From positions 186,001 to 250,000 of the forward strand of contig NZ_QEOL01000003.1 in assembly GCF_003096715.1 (NCBI RefSeq): a stretch of DNA of 64,000 nucleotides. The letters run 5' to 3'. A program made the translations under genes and the position numbers. Positions within the stretch are counted from its first letter, which is position 1. Each line of letters starts with the position of its first letter. The notes under the pieces were generated by a model. That model had not been told where the DNA came from and searched no databases. It saw nothing but the letters and a program-made list of their open reading frames with translations. Shown here one piece after another: positions 1-8,660 of this stretch. This stretch comes from Paraburkholderia silvatlantica. Lineage in GTDB: Bacteria > Pseudomonadota > Gammaproteobacteria > Burkholderiales > Burkholderiaceae.

Positions 1-714
1 TGCGCTTCCAACGTCCCTTGCGTCTCGGGCCGCGTGCTCGGCGCGGAGTTGTCCTCCCGGCTTCGGCGGCGCATCCGCATTGCAAACGACGCAGACTGCC
101 TCGCATTGGCCGAGGCCGTCGAGGGCGCGGGTGCGGGCCACGATGTCGTGTTTTGCGTGGTGCTGGGCTCGGGCGTCGGCGGCGGACTCGTCGTGGGCGG
201 CCGTGTGGCTGGCGGAGCGAGCGGCATCGCGGGCGAGTGGGGCCACGGGCTGCCCGTCAGCACATCCGTCGACTTCGACGGCACGGGCCACGCGCAGCCC
301 GTGAGCGCATTGCGTTGCGGCTGCGGGCGCCTTGGCTGCGTCGACACCATTGGCGGGGCACGCGGTCTGGAACGGCTCAACACACTCCTGAACGGCGAAC
401 AGAAAGATAGCCACGCCCTTCTCGACGACTGGCAGCAAGGCGGCGAGCGCGCGCGGCGCACCGTTTCCGCCTGGCTCGCACTGGTATCGGAGCCGCTCGC
501 AGCCGTCATCAACATTACGGGCGCTTCGGTCGTCCCGGTTTGCGGCGGCCTTGCAAATGTGGTCCCACTGATCGACGCGCTGGATGCGGCAGTGCGCAAG
601 CGCACGCTGCGGGAGTTTCGCGAACGCGTCGTGGTTCCGGGTGCGTTCCGTCGTGAAGGCGGACTCGTCGGCGCGGCCATCATTGCGAGGCAGGACGGCG
701 CGCGGGAGCCGTAA
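1..714 (+). CDS. ROK-family sugar kinase (5' end outside window)
   Basis: The reading frame is open from base 1, so the gene begins before the window and about 237 C-terminal residues are visible. ROK proteins are cytoplasmic ATP-dependent hexose or N-acetylhexosamine kinases, or sugar-responsive repressors. Visible hallmarks are the catalytic segment IANDADCLALAEA (family form ENDANCAA), the glycine-rich phosphate loop VLGSGVGGGLVVGG, the WGH histidine and the zinc-binding CGCGRLGCVD motif. The usual Glu before Asn-Asp is Ala here. The C-terminal GGLANVVPLID matches the second ATP-binding glycine motif. N-acetylglucosamine or glucose kinase activity is plausible, but the substrate cannot be fixed from this part. 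No DNA-binding domain can be judged because the N-terminus is missing. Confidence 0.85.
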   Translation, partial: CASNVPCVSGRVLGAELSSRLRRRIRIANDADCLALAEAVEGAGAGHDVVFCVVLGSGVGGGLVVGGRVAGGASGIAGEWGHGLPVSTSVDFDGTGHAQPVSALRCGCGRLGCVDTIGGARGLERLNTLLNGEQKDSHALLDDWQQGGERARRTVSAWLALVSEPLAAVINITGASVVPVCGGLANVVPLIDALDAAVRKRTLREFRERVVVPGAFRREGGLVGAAIIARQDGAREP

Positions 715-835
715 TGCGCCGTGATCGCACGCGCAGGAAAAATGGGTTTCCGACGCCTAAAATACTTTATGCAGCCAACCGGCTATCGGTCACGTACCGG
801 TTACGTACCGGTCAGCGGCTATCGGGGTAAGCATC

Positions 836-1483
836 ATGAAAGCGCGTGAATTGTGCAGACTCGTGCTCGTGCTCGTGGCGCTATGCAGCAGCGCCGGGGC
901 GAGCGCGGGTAGAGGCGGCGGCTGGGTGCACGGCGGCGGCGGTGGCTGGGGCGGCTATGGCGGCGCGAATCACAGCAGCGGCTGGAGCGGCGGCTACCAT
1001 GGCGGCTATAACGGCGGTGGCTGGTATCACGGCGGTTATTACCACGGCGGCTACTACCATGGCGGTTACTATCACGGCTACGGCTGGTACCACGGCGGCT
1101 ACTATCGCGGCTGGTATGGCTGCTGCCGTTCGGCGAGCGTCGGCTTCTACTTCGGCCCCGGCTTCATCTACGGCTATCCGTTCTATCCGTACTACTATCC
1201 GCCGTATATCGCGGGCGTCTACTACCCCTACGTCTCCGGCGACATCTCGCAGCCCACGCAGTGGATCGAACAAGGCCAGGGCCAGGCCGAGCCCCAGTAC
1301 GGCGGCGCCAATACGTACGATCAAAACGAGCAGTATGGACAAGGCGGCGGGCAAGGCGGCCAGGGTGGCGAGGCGCCATACGGCGTCTGGTACTACTGCG
1401 TCGCGTCGCAGACCTATTACCCGTATGTGCGGACCTGCCCGGGCGGCTGGCAGCAGGTGCCCGCGCGGCCACCCGACAGTTGA
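836..1483 (+). CDS. Gly/Tyr/His-rich exported protein
   Basis: A 215-residue protein of unknown function. Residues 1-24 form a signal peptide (charged start, then LVLVLVALCSSAGASA). Residues about 30-105 are low complexity, built from short GGYYHGG-like repeats rich in Gly, Tyr, His and Trp. They are followed by a Tyr/Pro-rich stretch and a C-terminal part with two cysteines (YYCVASQTYYPYVRTCPGG) that could form a disulfide. The composition suggests an envelope or surface protein, and the His-rich repeats might bind metal, but neither is shown. Similar glycine-rich exported proteins with this cysteine-bearing tail are common in Burkholderia relatives (recalled, not checked). The ATG was chosen because it gives the complete signal peptide. 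Confidence 0.75.
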   Translation: MKARELCRLVLVLVALCSSAGASAGRGGGWVHGGGGGWGGYGGANHSSGWSGGYHGGYNGGGWYHGGYYHGGYYHGGYYHGYGWYHGGYYRGWYGCCRSASVGFYFGPGFIYGYPFYPYYYPPYIAGVYYPYVSGDISQPTQWIEQGQGQAEPQYGGANTYDQNEQYGQGGGQGGQGGEAPYGVWYYCVASQTYYPYVRTCPGGWQQVPARPPDS

Positions 1484-1671
1484 ATGATGGCGCGTCAGCG
1501 CACCGCGTAGCGTTCGGCGTCGGCGTGCCGGAACGTCGGGCCGTGGCCGTTGCGCGCAAGGTCGGGCGCGATATGCCCGGCGCTCAGGCGCGGCGCTCGC
1601 GCCGCATGCCGGGCGCCTGCGCGTAGAGGCGGGCTATCCGGGCGGTGTTCATGATGTCTCGCGCGTGCGGC

Positions 1672-3951
1672 TCACAGCAGCTTGTCGAGCGTGACCGGAA
1701 GATCGCGCACGCGCTTGCCCGTGGCGTTGTAGATCGCGTTCGCCACGGCGGCGGCCACGCCCACCACGCCGATCTCACCCACGCCCTTCGCGCCGAGCGG
1801 GTTCACCACGTCGTCGTGCTCGTCCACGAACAGCACGTCGATCTCGCCGATGTCGAGATTCACCGGCACGTGATATTCCGCGAGGTTGTGGTTCATGATG
1901 CGCCCGAGCGTATGGTCGAATTGCGCTTGCTCATGCAGCGCCATGCCGATACCCCATACCACGCCGCCGGCGATCTGGTTCGCGGCCGTCTTCGGGTTGA
2001 CGATGCGGCCCGCCGCGACCGCGCTCACCACGCGCGCCACGCGCACCACGCCGAGCGTTTCGTCCACGCGCACTTCGGCGAACACGGCCGAATGCGTCGC
2101 CATGGAATACTCCTTCTGGCGCGGCTCGGGCTCGAGCGTGACCTGCGCGTCGAGCGTTTTCATGCCCGCGTCGGCGAGCACGTCGGCAATACGGGCGCGC
2201 GTTTCGGGCCGGCCGGCGCTCTCGCGCAACCTCACCTCGCCGTCCTCGATCACGAGCGCTTCGTCCAGCGTGGCGGGGTCGAGATTGGCGAACGCCACGC
2301 CGCCGTGCGCGGGCAGCAGTTGCGCGAGGCGCGAGCGCAGCCGCGTGCAGGCAAGCGATGCGGCGCTGCCCACCGAAGCCACGGTCCACGAGCCGCCCTC
2401 GATCGGTGCGCTCGGCAACGACGTGTCGCCGAGCGTGAACGCCACGTCGTCGATGGCCATGTGCAGGGCGTCGGCGGCGATCTGCGAAATGGCGGTGTAG
2501 GTGCCGGTGCCGATATCCGCCGTGGCGCTGGCGAGTTCGAGCCGCCCTTGTGCATCGAGCACCGCGCGCACAGTCGCTTCGGTCTGCAACGCCTCCCAGA
2601 TGCCCGTGGCCATGCCGTAGCCAACCAGATCGTGGCCCTCGCGCATGGCGCGCGGCGTCGCAATGCGCGCGCCCCAGCCAAAACGCTCGGCGCCCTGCGC
2701 GTAGCAGTCGAGCAGCGCCTTGCTGGAATAAGGCAACGGTTTGTTCGCGTCTTCGTCGGCGTAATTGCGGATGCGCAGTTCGAGCGGGTCCATGTCCAGC
2801 GCGACGGCCAGTTCGTCCATGGCGCATTCGAGCGCGTAGAGGCCTTGCGCGGCGCCGGGCGCGCGCATGTCGAGGGGCGTGTACACGTCGAGCCGCCCCA
2901 GCTTGTAGCCGAGCTGGACGTTCGGCGCGCGATAGAGCCGTCCCGCCCAGTTGACGACCACGTCGGTGAAGTCTTCGAACTGCGAAGTTTCTCCCACGGC
3001 TTCGTGGATGATCGCTTCCAGGCGGCCGTCGCGCTGCGCGGCGAGCGCAACGTGCTGGATCGAGGCGGGCCGGTGCCCGAAGGTGAACATCTGCGCGCGC
3101 GTGAGCGCCACGCGCACGGGCAGACGCAGCGCGCGCGCCGCCATCATCGCGAGCGGCAGATGATATGGCGGGCGCAGGCCGGAGCCGAACGCGCCGCCCA
3201 CAAACGGCGAAATCACCCGCACGCGGTCCTGCGGCAGGCCAAATACCTTCATGAGGTACTGCTGAGTATTGTTCACGCCCTGGGTTTTCTCGTAGACGGT
3301 GTAGCGCCCGTCGGCGGAAGGCACGACGGTGCAGCCGTGCATCTCCATCGGCTGATGAAACTCCGTGGGCGTGCTGTAAAACGCGTCCGTGCGCGCGTGG
3401 GCGCGCGCGAGCGCCCGGTACGCGCGGCCGCGCGGCGCAGGCGGCGGCTCGAAGCCGCCTTTGTCTGTCGAGGGGTTGACCGCGTCCTTCAGAACGCGGG
3501 CCAGTTCGGTCTGGTGCGCTTCGCTGCGGTACCGCACGCGCACGAGCGACGCGGCGTAGTGCGCGAGTTCGGGCGTTTGCGCCACTACGAGCGCGACGGG
3601 CTGGCCCGCGAAGGCGACGTGCGCGCCGGCGAGCGGGCGAAACGGCGTGCCGCCCGGTGCGACCTGATCCTTCCAGGCCGCGTCGTCTTCGGCGAGCGCG
3701 GGGCGGTTCTCGTGCGTGAGCACGTGCAGCACGCCTGGCAGTGCGAGCGCCGCCGACGCGTCGATGGCGACGATCTTGCCGCGCGCAATCGTGGCGTTGA
3801 CGACTGCGCCGTGCACGAGCCCCGTGGCCGTGAATTCGGCGGCATAGCGCGCGGCGCCCGTGACCTTGCTGCGGCCATCCACGCGCGAGAGCGGCGCGCC
3901 GATGCGCGCTACGGGAGTCGCGACGCGACGGGATTCATAGGCGGTGCTCAT
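1672..3951 (-). CDS. paoC: Aldehyde oxidoreductase molybdopterin-binding subunit (PaoC/YagR-like)
   Basis: A 759-residue catalytic subunit of a xanthine-dehydrogenase-family molybdenum hydroxylase. In the E. coli family it binds molybdopterin cytosine dinucleotide and oxidises aldehydes. The N-terminal fold starts with RVDGRSKVTGAARYAAEF, the cofactor region contains GGAFGSGLRPPYHL, and the C-terminal GVGEIG carries the conserved base Glu. The length matches E. coli PaoC (about 730). It is the last gene of a three-gene operon; its ATG overlaps the paoB stop by 4 bases (ATGA). No XdhC/PaoD insertion chaperone follows within the window, so maturation must rely on a gene elsewhere. Substrate is probably a range of aldehydes, by family only. 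Confidence 0.9.
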   Translation of the reverse strand: MSTAYESRRVATPVARIGAPLSRVDGRSKVTGAARYAAEFTATGLVHGAVVNATIARGKIVAIDASAALALPGVLHVLTHENRPALAEDDAAWKDQVAPGGTPFRPLAGAHVAFAGQPVALVVAQTPELAHYAASLVRVRYRSEAHQTELARVLKDAVNPSTDKGGFEPPPAPRGRAYRALARAHARTDAFYSTPTEFHQPMEMHGCTVVPSADGRYTVYEKTQGVNNTQQYLMKVFGLPQDRVRVISPFVGGAFGSGLRPPYHLPLAMMAARALRLPVRVALTRAQMFTFGHRPASIQHVALAAQRDGRLEAIIHEAVGETSQFEDFTDVVVNWAGRLYRAPNVQLGYKLGRLDVYTPLDMRAPGAAQGLYALECAMDELAVALDMDPLELRIRNYADEDANKPLPYSSKALLDCYAQGAERFGWGARIATPRAMREGHDLVGYGMATGIWEALQTEATVRAVLDAQGRLELASATADIGTGTYTAISQIAADALHMAIDDVAFTLGDTSLPSAPIEGGSWTVASVGSAASLACTRLRSRLAQLLPAHGGVAFANLDPATLDEALVIEDGEVRLRESAGRPETRARIADVLADAGMKTLDAQVTLEPEPRQKEYSMATHSAVFAEVRVDETLGVVRVARVVSAVAAGRIVNPKTAANQIAGGVVWGIGMALHEQAQFDHTLGRIMNHNLAEYHVPVNLDIGEIDVLFVDEHDDVVNPLGAKGVGEIGVVGVAAAVANAIYNATGKRVRDLPVTLDKLL

Positions 3952-4979
3952 GCTGATTCCTCCCCCGAGCCTTCTGCGCTAGCGCCTTCGGCACGGGGCG
4001 CCAGCGCCTGTTCGAATGCGCGCACGATCGCGCGCCGCGCGAGATCCACCTTGAACGCATTGCCGGGACGCGGGTCGGCGTGCGCGACTACGGCGTCGGC
4101 GTAGCGTTCGATGGCGCGCGTATCGTCGGCGGCGTGGCCGATCAGCCGCTGTTCCGCTTCGCGATCGCGCCAGGGCTTGTGCGCGACGCCGCCCAGCGCG
4201 CAGCCTAGCGCGCGCATCTCGCCGTCTTCCACGCGCATGCCGAGCGCGACCGAAACGAGCGCGAACGCATACGACTGGCGATCGCGCAGCTTCAGATAAG
4301 TGAAGTGCTGCGCATAGCCTTCGCGCGGCAGTTCGACGGCGGTGATCAGTTCCTCGTCGGCGAGCGTCGTCTCGCGGTGCGGCGTGTGGCCCGGCAGCCG
4401 GTGCAGGCTGTCGAAGGGCAGCGTGCGCGCGCCGCGCCGGCCCGCCACGTGCAGTGTGGCGTCGAGCGCTTCGAGGGCGACGCACAGGTCCGATGGATGG
4501 GTGGCGATGCAGTGTTCGCTCGCGCCGAAGATCGCGTGCATGCGGTTCACGCCATCGAGCGCAGCGCAGCCCGTGCCCGGCGCGCGCTTGTTGCAGCACG
4601 TGGCGGGGTCGTAAAAGTAGAGGCAGCGCGTGCGCTGGAGCAGATTGCCGCCCACGGTCGCCGCGTTGCGGATCTGCGCGGATGCACCGGCGAGCAGCGC
4701 TTGCGCGAGCAGCGGATAGCGCTCGGCCACGCGCGCGTCCCATGCCAGCGCGCTATTGGTCACCAGCGCGCCGATGCGCAAGCCGCCGCCTTTCGTTGCC
4801 TCGATCTCGCGCAGCGGCAGCCGCGTGATGTCGATGATCGCCGCGGGGCGCATGACGTCCTCGCGCATCAGATCGACGAGATTCGTGCCGCCGGCGAGGA
4901 ATTCGGCGCCGGGGGTGACGGAGTGCAGGCGCACGGCGTCGGCCACGCTCTTCGCGCGCGCGTACGAGAAGCGGTTCAT
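3948..4979 (-). CDS. paoB: Aldehyde oxidoreductase FAD-binding subunit (PaoB/YagS-like)
   Basis: A 343-residue CO-dehydrogenase-medium-subunit-type flavoprotein that would pass electrons from the iron-sulfur clusters to an external acceptor. The FAD pyrophosphate loop is seen in FLAGGTNLVDLM and in IRNAATVGGNLLQRTRC. It carries the PaoB/4-HBCR-type cysteine insertion CLYFYDPATCCNKRAPGTGC plus a later Cys (EHCIATHPSDLC), which in this subfamily binds an extra 4Fe-4S cluster. The frame stays open further upstream, but the ATG giving MNRFSYARA was chosen because it overlaps the paoA stop (ATGA) and matches the family start. Middle gene of paoABC. Confidence 0.9.
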   Translation of the reverse strand: MNRFSYARAKSVADAVRLHSVTPGAEFLAGGTNLVDLMREDVMRPAAIIDITRLPLREIEATKGGGLRIGALVTNSALAWDARVAERYPLLAQALLAGASAQIRNAATVGGNLLQRTRCLYFYDPATCCNKRAPGTGCAALDGVNRMHAIFGASEHCIATHPSDLCVALEALDATLHVAGRRGARTLPFDSLHRLPGHTPHRETTLADEELITAVELPREGYAQHFTYLKLRDRQSYAFALVSVALGMRVEDGEMRALGCALGGVAHKPWRDREAEQRLIGHAADDTRAIERYADAVVAHADPRPGNAFKVDLARRAIVRAFEQALAPRAEGASAEGSGEESA

Positions 4980-5575
4980 GGCGTGTCTCCTTCTTCCTGA
5001 TTGCCGCCGGCGAGGTCCTGCGCGCGGCGCACGCTTTCCACGGCGTTCGCGATGTTCACATACGCCCCGCAGCGGCATAGATTGCCGCTCATCTGCTCGC
5101 GCACGTCGTCGCGGCAATGCGCGTGGCCTTCGGCGAGCAGCCCCACCGCCGAGCAGATCTGGCCCGGCGTGCAGTAGCCGCACTGAAACGCATCGTGGTC
5201 GATGAAGGCCTGCTGCACGGGGTGCAGCGCGCCGTCCTGCGCGAGCCCTTCGACCGTCGTGATCTCCGCGCCGTCGTGCGACACGGCGAGCGCGAGACAC
5301 GCGTTGATGCGCACGCCGTTCACGAGCACCGTGCACGCGCCGCACTGGCCGTGATCGCAACCCTTCTTCGTGCCGGTGAGATGAAGCTGCTCGCGCAGCA
5401 GGTCGAGCAGGCTGGTCCAGGGTTCGACGCGCAACGCATGGCGCGCGCCGTTGATCGTGAGTTCGAGCGGCACGGTTTCGGGCGGGCTCACGGCCTCGCT
5501 GCGAAGATGCGTTTCATCGTGCCTCGCCTTTGCGTCGTGCGCGCGCGGCGCGCGGTTGCGGGTGGCTGTGTGCAT
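4976..5575 (-). CDS. paoA: Aldehyde oxidoreductase 2Fe-2S subunit (PaoA/YagT-like)
   Basis: A 199-residue protein with two 2Fe-2S domains. The plant-ferredoxin-type cluster is bound by CDHGQCGACTVLVNG plus a later Cys (INACLALA). The helical domain cluster is bound by FQCGYCTPGQ and GNLCRCGAY. E. coli PaoA carries a Tat signal that exports the whole complex. Here the N-terminus is short and charged (MHTATRNRAPRAHDAK) with no twin-arginine motif or hydrophobic stretch, so the complex may be cytoplasmic. A longer start at 5656 would add 27 residues but no Tat signal either. First gene of the operon. Confidence 0.88.
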   Translation of the reverse strand: MHTATRNRAPRAHDAKARHDETHLRSEAVSPPETVPLELTINGARHALRVEPWTSLLDLLREQLHLTGTKKGCDHGQCGACTVLVNGVRINACLALAVSHDGAEITTVEGLAQDGALHPVQQAFIDHDAFQCGYCTPGQICSAVGLLAEGHAHCRDDVREQMSGNLCRCGAYVNIANAVESVRRAQDLAGGNQEEGDTP

Positions 5576-5705
5576 GACGGCCTCGTTGTCTGGGCGGGTT
5601 GTTCCGGGTGGTCGATCGGGCTCGGCGGGTTTCAGGGGCGTGAATCGCGCCCGCATGCTGGCCGCGAGCGGTGCGACGACGCAATGCGCAATGCGCTTGC
5701 CTGGT

Positions 5706-5972
5706 CAGCATCGCGTAGAAGTGCGTCTCGCGGCCAAAGCCCAGCGGATGCTGTTCGTTGGGGCGGTTGCGGGCCGCGCGCCGGCCCGCGATCAGCAGAA
5801 GCGGGTTCAGGCAGTCGGCGCTGGAGTGGGCGGCCTCGGCAAACGTGGCGCCCGAATTCGTATAGGCCGCGGCGGCGAACTTGCACAGCGCCACCACGAC
5901 ATTCGAGGCGAGCGCGTAGTAGACGGCGCGCGGAACCGTGGCGCTCGCCTGACGAGGCGCGCCGCGCCCCAT
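5706..5972 (-). pseudogene. Truncated cation diffusion facilitator (CDF) transporter remnant
   Basis: About 89 codons match the N-terminus of CDF metal/proton antiporters: a first membrane helix ALASNVVVALCKFAAAAYT, the motif GATFAEAAHSSADCLNPLLL and then HPLGFGRETHFYAML. The normal family continues with four more membrane helices and a cytoplasmic domain. Here the reading changes after FYAML into sequence with no membrane character that runs into the paoA upstream region. Roughly two thirds of the gene is therefore missing. The SADC segment contains the Asp of the first metal-binding helix, but no functional transporter can be made. It lies between paoA and the CHAD gene and is one of several deletion remnants in the first 20 kb. 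Confidence 0.7.
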
Positions 5973-6269
5973 CAGAATCTCAGGATTTCGCGCGCCGCGC
6001 CGCTCGACAGGGGCGCACGCCCGGGCCGTGCCGCAACGTCCATTGCCTTGATCCACGCAGCCATACTGTGCTCCCGTACACGGGGTCCCTATTGCGAGCG
6101 GGCGCGCAAACCGCGTGCCGGGGGCGCACAGGGGCGCACGGGCCGGCGCGATTTCGATGGCACAGCGCTTGCGCTACAGGTTGACGCGCGCGCTCGCCCC
6201 TCGCCTTGTGGATTGCATCGCGAGCGGCGACGAAGCCGATCTCGAACGCGTGCGGAAGGGGCAAAGCAA

Positions 6270-7094
6270 ATGGACGAGTCAGGCACACAAGCGAAGAAAC
6301 ATGCGCGCAGCGACGCGCAATCGCAGTTCTCGCGCTATGCGCAGCCGCTGGTGAGCGAGGCGCTTGCGCGTGTCGCCGCGTTGGATGCCGAGCCCGAGAC
6401 GCTGCACGCGCTGCGCGTCGCCTTGCGGCGGCTGCGCACGCTGTTGTGGGCGTGGCGGCCGCTGCTCGGGCGTGCGCGGGTCGAACCGCAGCGCGCGTTT
6501 TTCAAGCGTGCGGCGTCGGCCGCGGGCGAGGCGCGCGATTGGGACATTGCCCTCTCGCTGCTGGGCGCGGACGGGGCGCTCGCGACCGGGCCGCTCGCGT
6601 CGGCACGGCGGGCAGCCGGAGAGCATGCCCAGCAGACGCTGCGTGCCGCCGATCTCAAGCATGCGCTGCGCGACATGCTGCATGAGCTGAACCGCGCGTT
6701 GAACACGTCGCCGCGACGCACGCCGCTCAAGCGCCTCGCGCGCGAACGCGTGCGAGTGGCGCACAGGTCGCTGGCAAGGCGCATGCGGCGAGCGCGCCGC
6801 GCGAAACGCCGCGATTACGCCGCCTGGCACGAGGTGCGCAAGGGCGCGAAGCGACTGCGTTATCTGCTGGAGTTCTTCGGATCGGTACTGCCGCGCCGCG
6901 AAAGCCGGCGCGTGAAGTCGCTCAAGAAGCTGCAGGATCGTTTCGGCAAGCTAAACGATGCGGTGGCGAGCGAGCGCCTGATCGCGCAGCATCGCGAGAT
7001 CTTCCCGGACACCGCGCAGGCCGATGCCGCGCTTTCGACGCTGCGCCGCGAACGTAAGCGGCGTCGGCGAAAGGCGGCGAAGCTGCTCGATTAG
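6270..7094 (+). CDS. CHAD domain protein
   Basis: A 274-residue, strongly basic, all-helical protein. CHAD domains bind inorganic polyphosphate through conserved Arg, Lys and His residues. The first repeat is seen in LHALRVALRRLRTLLWAWRPLLG and the second in WHEVRKGAKRLRYLLEFF (HxxRxxxKRLRY), the two half-motifs of the fold. The C-terminus is very basic (RRERKRRRRKAAKLLD). The ATG at 6270 gives a start just before the domain; longer in-frame versions would overlap the pao region in an unlikely composition. It converges with the outer membrane efflux gene, sharing 4 bases at the stop codons. No CYTH partner is adjacent. The role (polyphosphate granule association) is from the family only. Confidence 0.85.
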   Translation: MDESGTQAKKHARSDAQSQFSRYAQPLVSEALARVAALDAEPETLHALRVALRRLRTLLWAWRPLLGRARVEPQRAFFKRAASAAGEARDWDIALSLLGADGALATGPLASARRAAGEHAQQTLRAADLKHALRDMLHELNRALNTSPRRTPLKRLARERVRVAHRSLARRMRRARRAKRRDYAAWHEVRKGAKRLRYLLEFFGSVLPRRESRRVKSLKKLQDRFGKLNDAVASERLIAQHREIFPDTAQADAALSTLRRERKRRRRKAAKLLD

Positions 7095-8659
7095 GGCGCC
7101 TGCGAAGAAGCGGACGAGGCGATCGGCCCCGCTTGCTCCCACCCGCCGCCCAGCGCCTTATACAACGCCACGAGGTCCGTGCACACCTGCAATTGAGCTT
7201 GCTGTGCGTTTTGCTCGGCGCTGCTCAATTGCCGCTGCGCGTCGAGTACGTCGATGAACGAGACAATGCCCTTGCGATAGCTGTCGCGGGCGAGATCGAA
7301 TGCGCGCCGTTGGGCTGCTGCGCTTTCGTCGAGCGAGAGAAGGCGTGCCTGATCGGTGCGGTACACATCGAGCGCGTTGTTCACGTCGCGCAGCGCACCG
7401 AGCACGGTCTTGCGATAGTCGAGCGCCGCTTCGACCTGCTGGAGCTTCGAAAGCCGCAGGTTGGACACGAGCGCGCCGCCCTGGAACACGGGCAGGGAAA
7501 CGCTCGGCCCCCACGACCAGAAGAGGCTCGCCCAGTGCGCGAGATCGTGCGGCGAAGTCGCGCGCGTGCCGATTTGCCCAGTGAGCGAGATGTCGGGATA
7601 GAACTGCGCCACGGCCACGCCCACGTTGGCCGTGGCCGCGTGCAGCGAAGCCTCGGCACCGCGGATGTCGGGGCGGCGGCGTGCGAGCGTAGCGGGCAGC
7701 CCGACCGGCACCGCGGGCGGCGTGCCGGGCAGCGCCGCGGGCGGCGTGAGTTCGGCGTCGAGCGCACCTGGCGCTTCGCCCACCAGTACGGCGAGCGCGT
7801 TGAGCGACTGCGCGATCTGCTGATCGTATTGCGGCAGTAACGCCTCGGTCTGCGTGCGTTCAGCATCGGCGCGCGCGACGTCGAGTTCGCTTTGGAGCCC
7901 GTGCGTCGCGGCGCTGCGCGCGAGCGCTTCCGTCTCGCGCTGCTCGGCCACGAGGTTCTGGGCGGTTGCGTGCAGCATCTGTGCGCCGCGCAGTTGCAGA
8001 TACGTCTCGGCCACTTCGGCTTCCAGCGAGACCTGCGCGTCGCGTTGCGACTCGAGCGCAGCCTCGGCCTGGGCGTTCGCGGCTTCGACCGAGCGCCGCA
8101 CGCGCCCGAAGAGGTCGAGTTCCCATGACGCGTCGAAGCCCGCCTGCCACAGGTTCACCGGCGCGGTGAGCTGGTCGAGCACGCTTTGCGCGCCGCGCTC
8201 CACCTTCGGGCCCGCACCGGGCGCGATCTGGTCGATGGGCGAGTTGGGTGCGCCGAGCGCATCGACCTTGTTGTACACGCCCGCCGATTCGAGTATGCCC
8301 TTCGCGCCCAGCTGTTCGCGTTTGTAGCTCGCGCTCGCGCGCACGTTCGGCAGACCTTGCGCGGCGGCCTGCTGAGTGTGTTCGCGCGCTTCGGCGATAC
8401 GCACGACCGCGATGCGCAGATCGGGGTTGCCGCTCAATGCGCGCGCTATCAGGGTGTCGAGCGTGGCGTCGCCGAAGCTGCGCCACCACTGCGGGTCGGG
8501 ATTCGATTCGGCGGTGGGTGTCGACGCGCCGTTGGATTCGTTCGCAGTGCGTTGCATCGCATGCCAGTCTGCGGGCGCGTTCGCCTGCGGCGGCTTGAAG
8601 TCGGGGCCGACGGTGCATGCACACAGCGATACGGCCAGGACGGCGGCGAGCGCGCGCAT
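7091..8659 (-). CDS. Outer membrane efflux lipoprotein (NodT/OprM family)
   Basis: A 522-residue outer membrane factor of a tripartite efflux pump. It has a lipoprotein signal (MRALAAVLAVSLCAC, acylated Cys about 15, followed by TVGPDFKPP typical of NodT proteins). The two halves of the TolC fold are present, including WWRSFGDATLDTLIARAL and the repeated RRPDIRGAEASLHAA segment, with the second-half helices KTVLGALRDVNNALDVYRTDQ. It would form the trimeric channel for the EmrA-like adaptor and EmrB-like transporter encoded immediately upstream; the gap to the emrB stop is one base. The poor fit of several in-frame Met codons leaves 8659 as the natural start. Confidence 0.9.
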   Translation of the reverse strand: MRALAAVLAVSLCACTVGPDFKPPQANAPADWHAMQRTANESNGASTPTAESNPDPQWWRSFGDATLDTLIARALSGNPDLRIAVVRIAEAREHTQQAAAQGLPNVRASASYKREQLGAKGILESAGVYNKVDALGAPNSPIDQIAPGAGPKVERGAQSVLDQLTAPVNLWQAGFDASWELDLFGRVRRSVEAANAQAEAALESQRDAQVSLEAEVAETYLQLRGAQMLHATAQNLVAEQRETEALARSAATHGLQSELDVARADAERTQTEALLPQYDQQIAQSLNALAVLVGEAPGALDAELTPPAALPGTPPAVPVGLPATLARRRPDIRGAEASLHAATANVGVAVAQFYPDISLTGQIGTRATSPHDLAHWASLFWSWGPSVSLPVFQGGALVSNLRLSKLQQVEAALDYRKTVLGALRDVNNALDVYRTDQARLLSLDESAAAQRRAFDLARDSYRKGIVSFIDVLDAQRQLSSAEQNAQQAQLQVCTDLVALYKALGGGWEQAGPIASSASSQAP

Positions 8660-8660
8660 G

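Noticed and set aside
963..1110. A CRISPR-like or minisatellite array in the Gly/Tyr/His-rich gene
   Set aside because: The repeats are short, in frame and encode GGYYHGG units; there are no spacers.
2000..4100. Long open frames on the plus strand opposite the pao operon (for example 1645-4104)
   Set aside because: They are antisense shadows caused by high GC; the minus strand encodes clear PaoC and PaoB domains, and the plus frames show only Arg/Ala/His-rich sequence without family features.
5980..6288. A 102-codon frame on the minus strand between the CDF remnant and the CHAD gene
   Set aside because: Composition looks random (many Arg, Ala, Pro, Cys), no family and no ribosome binding site.
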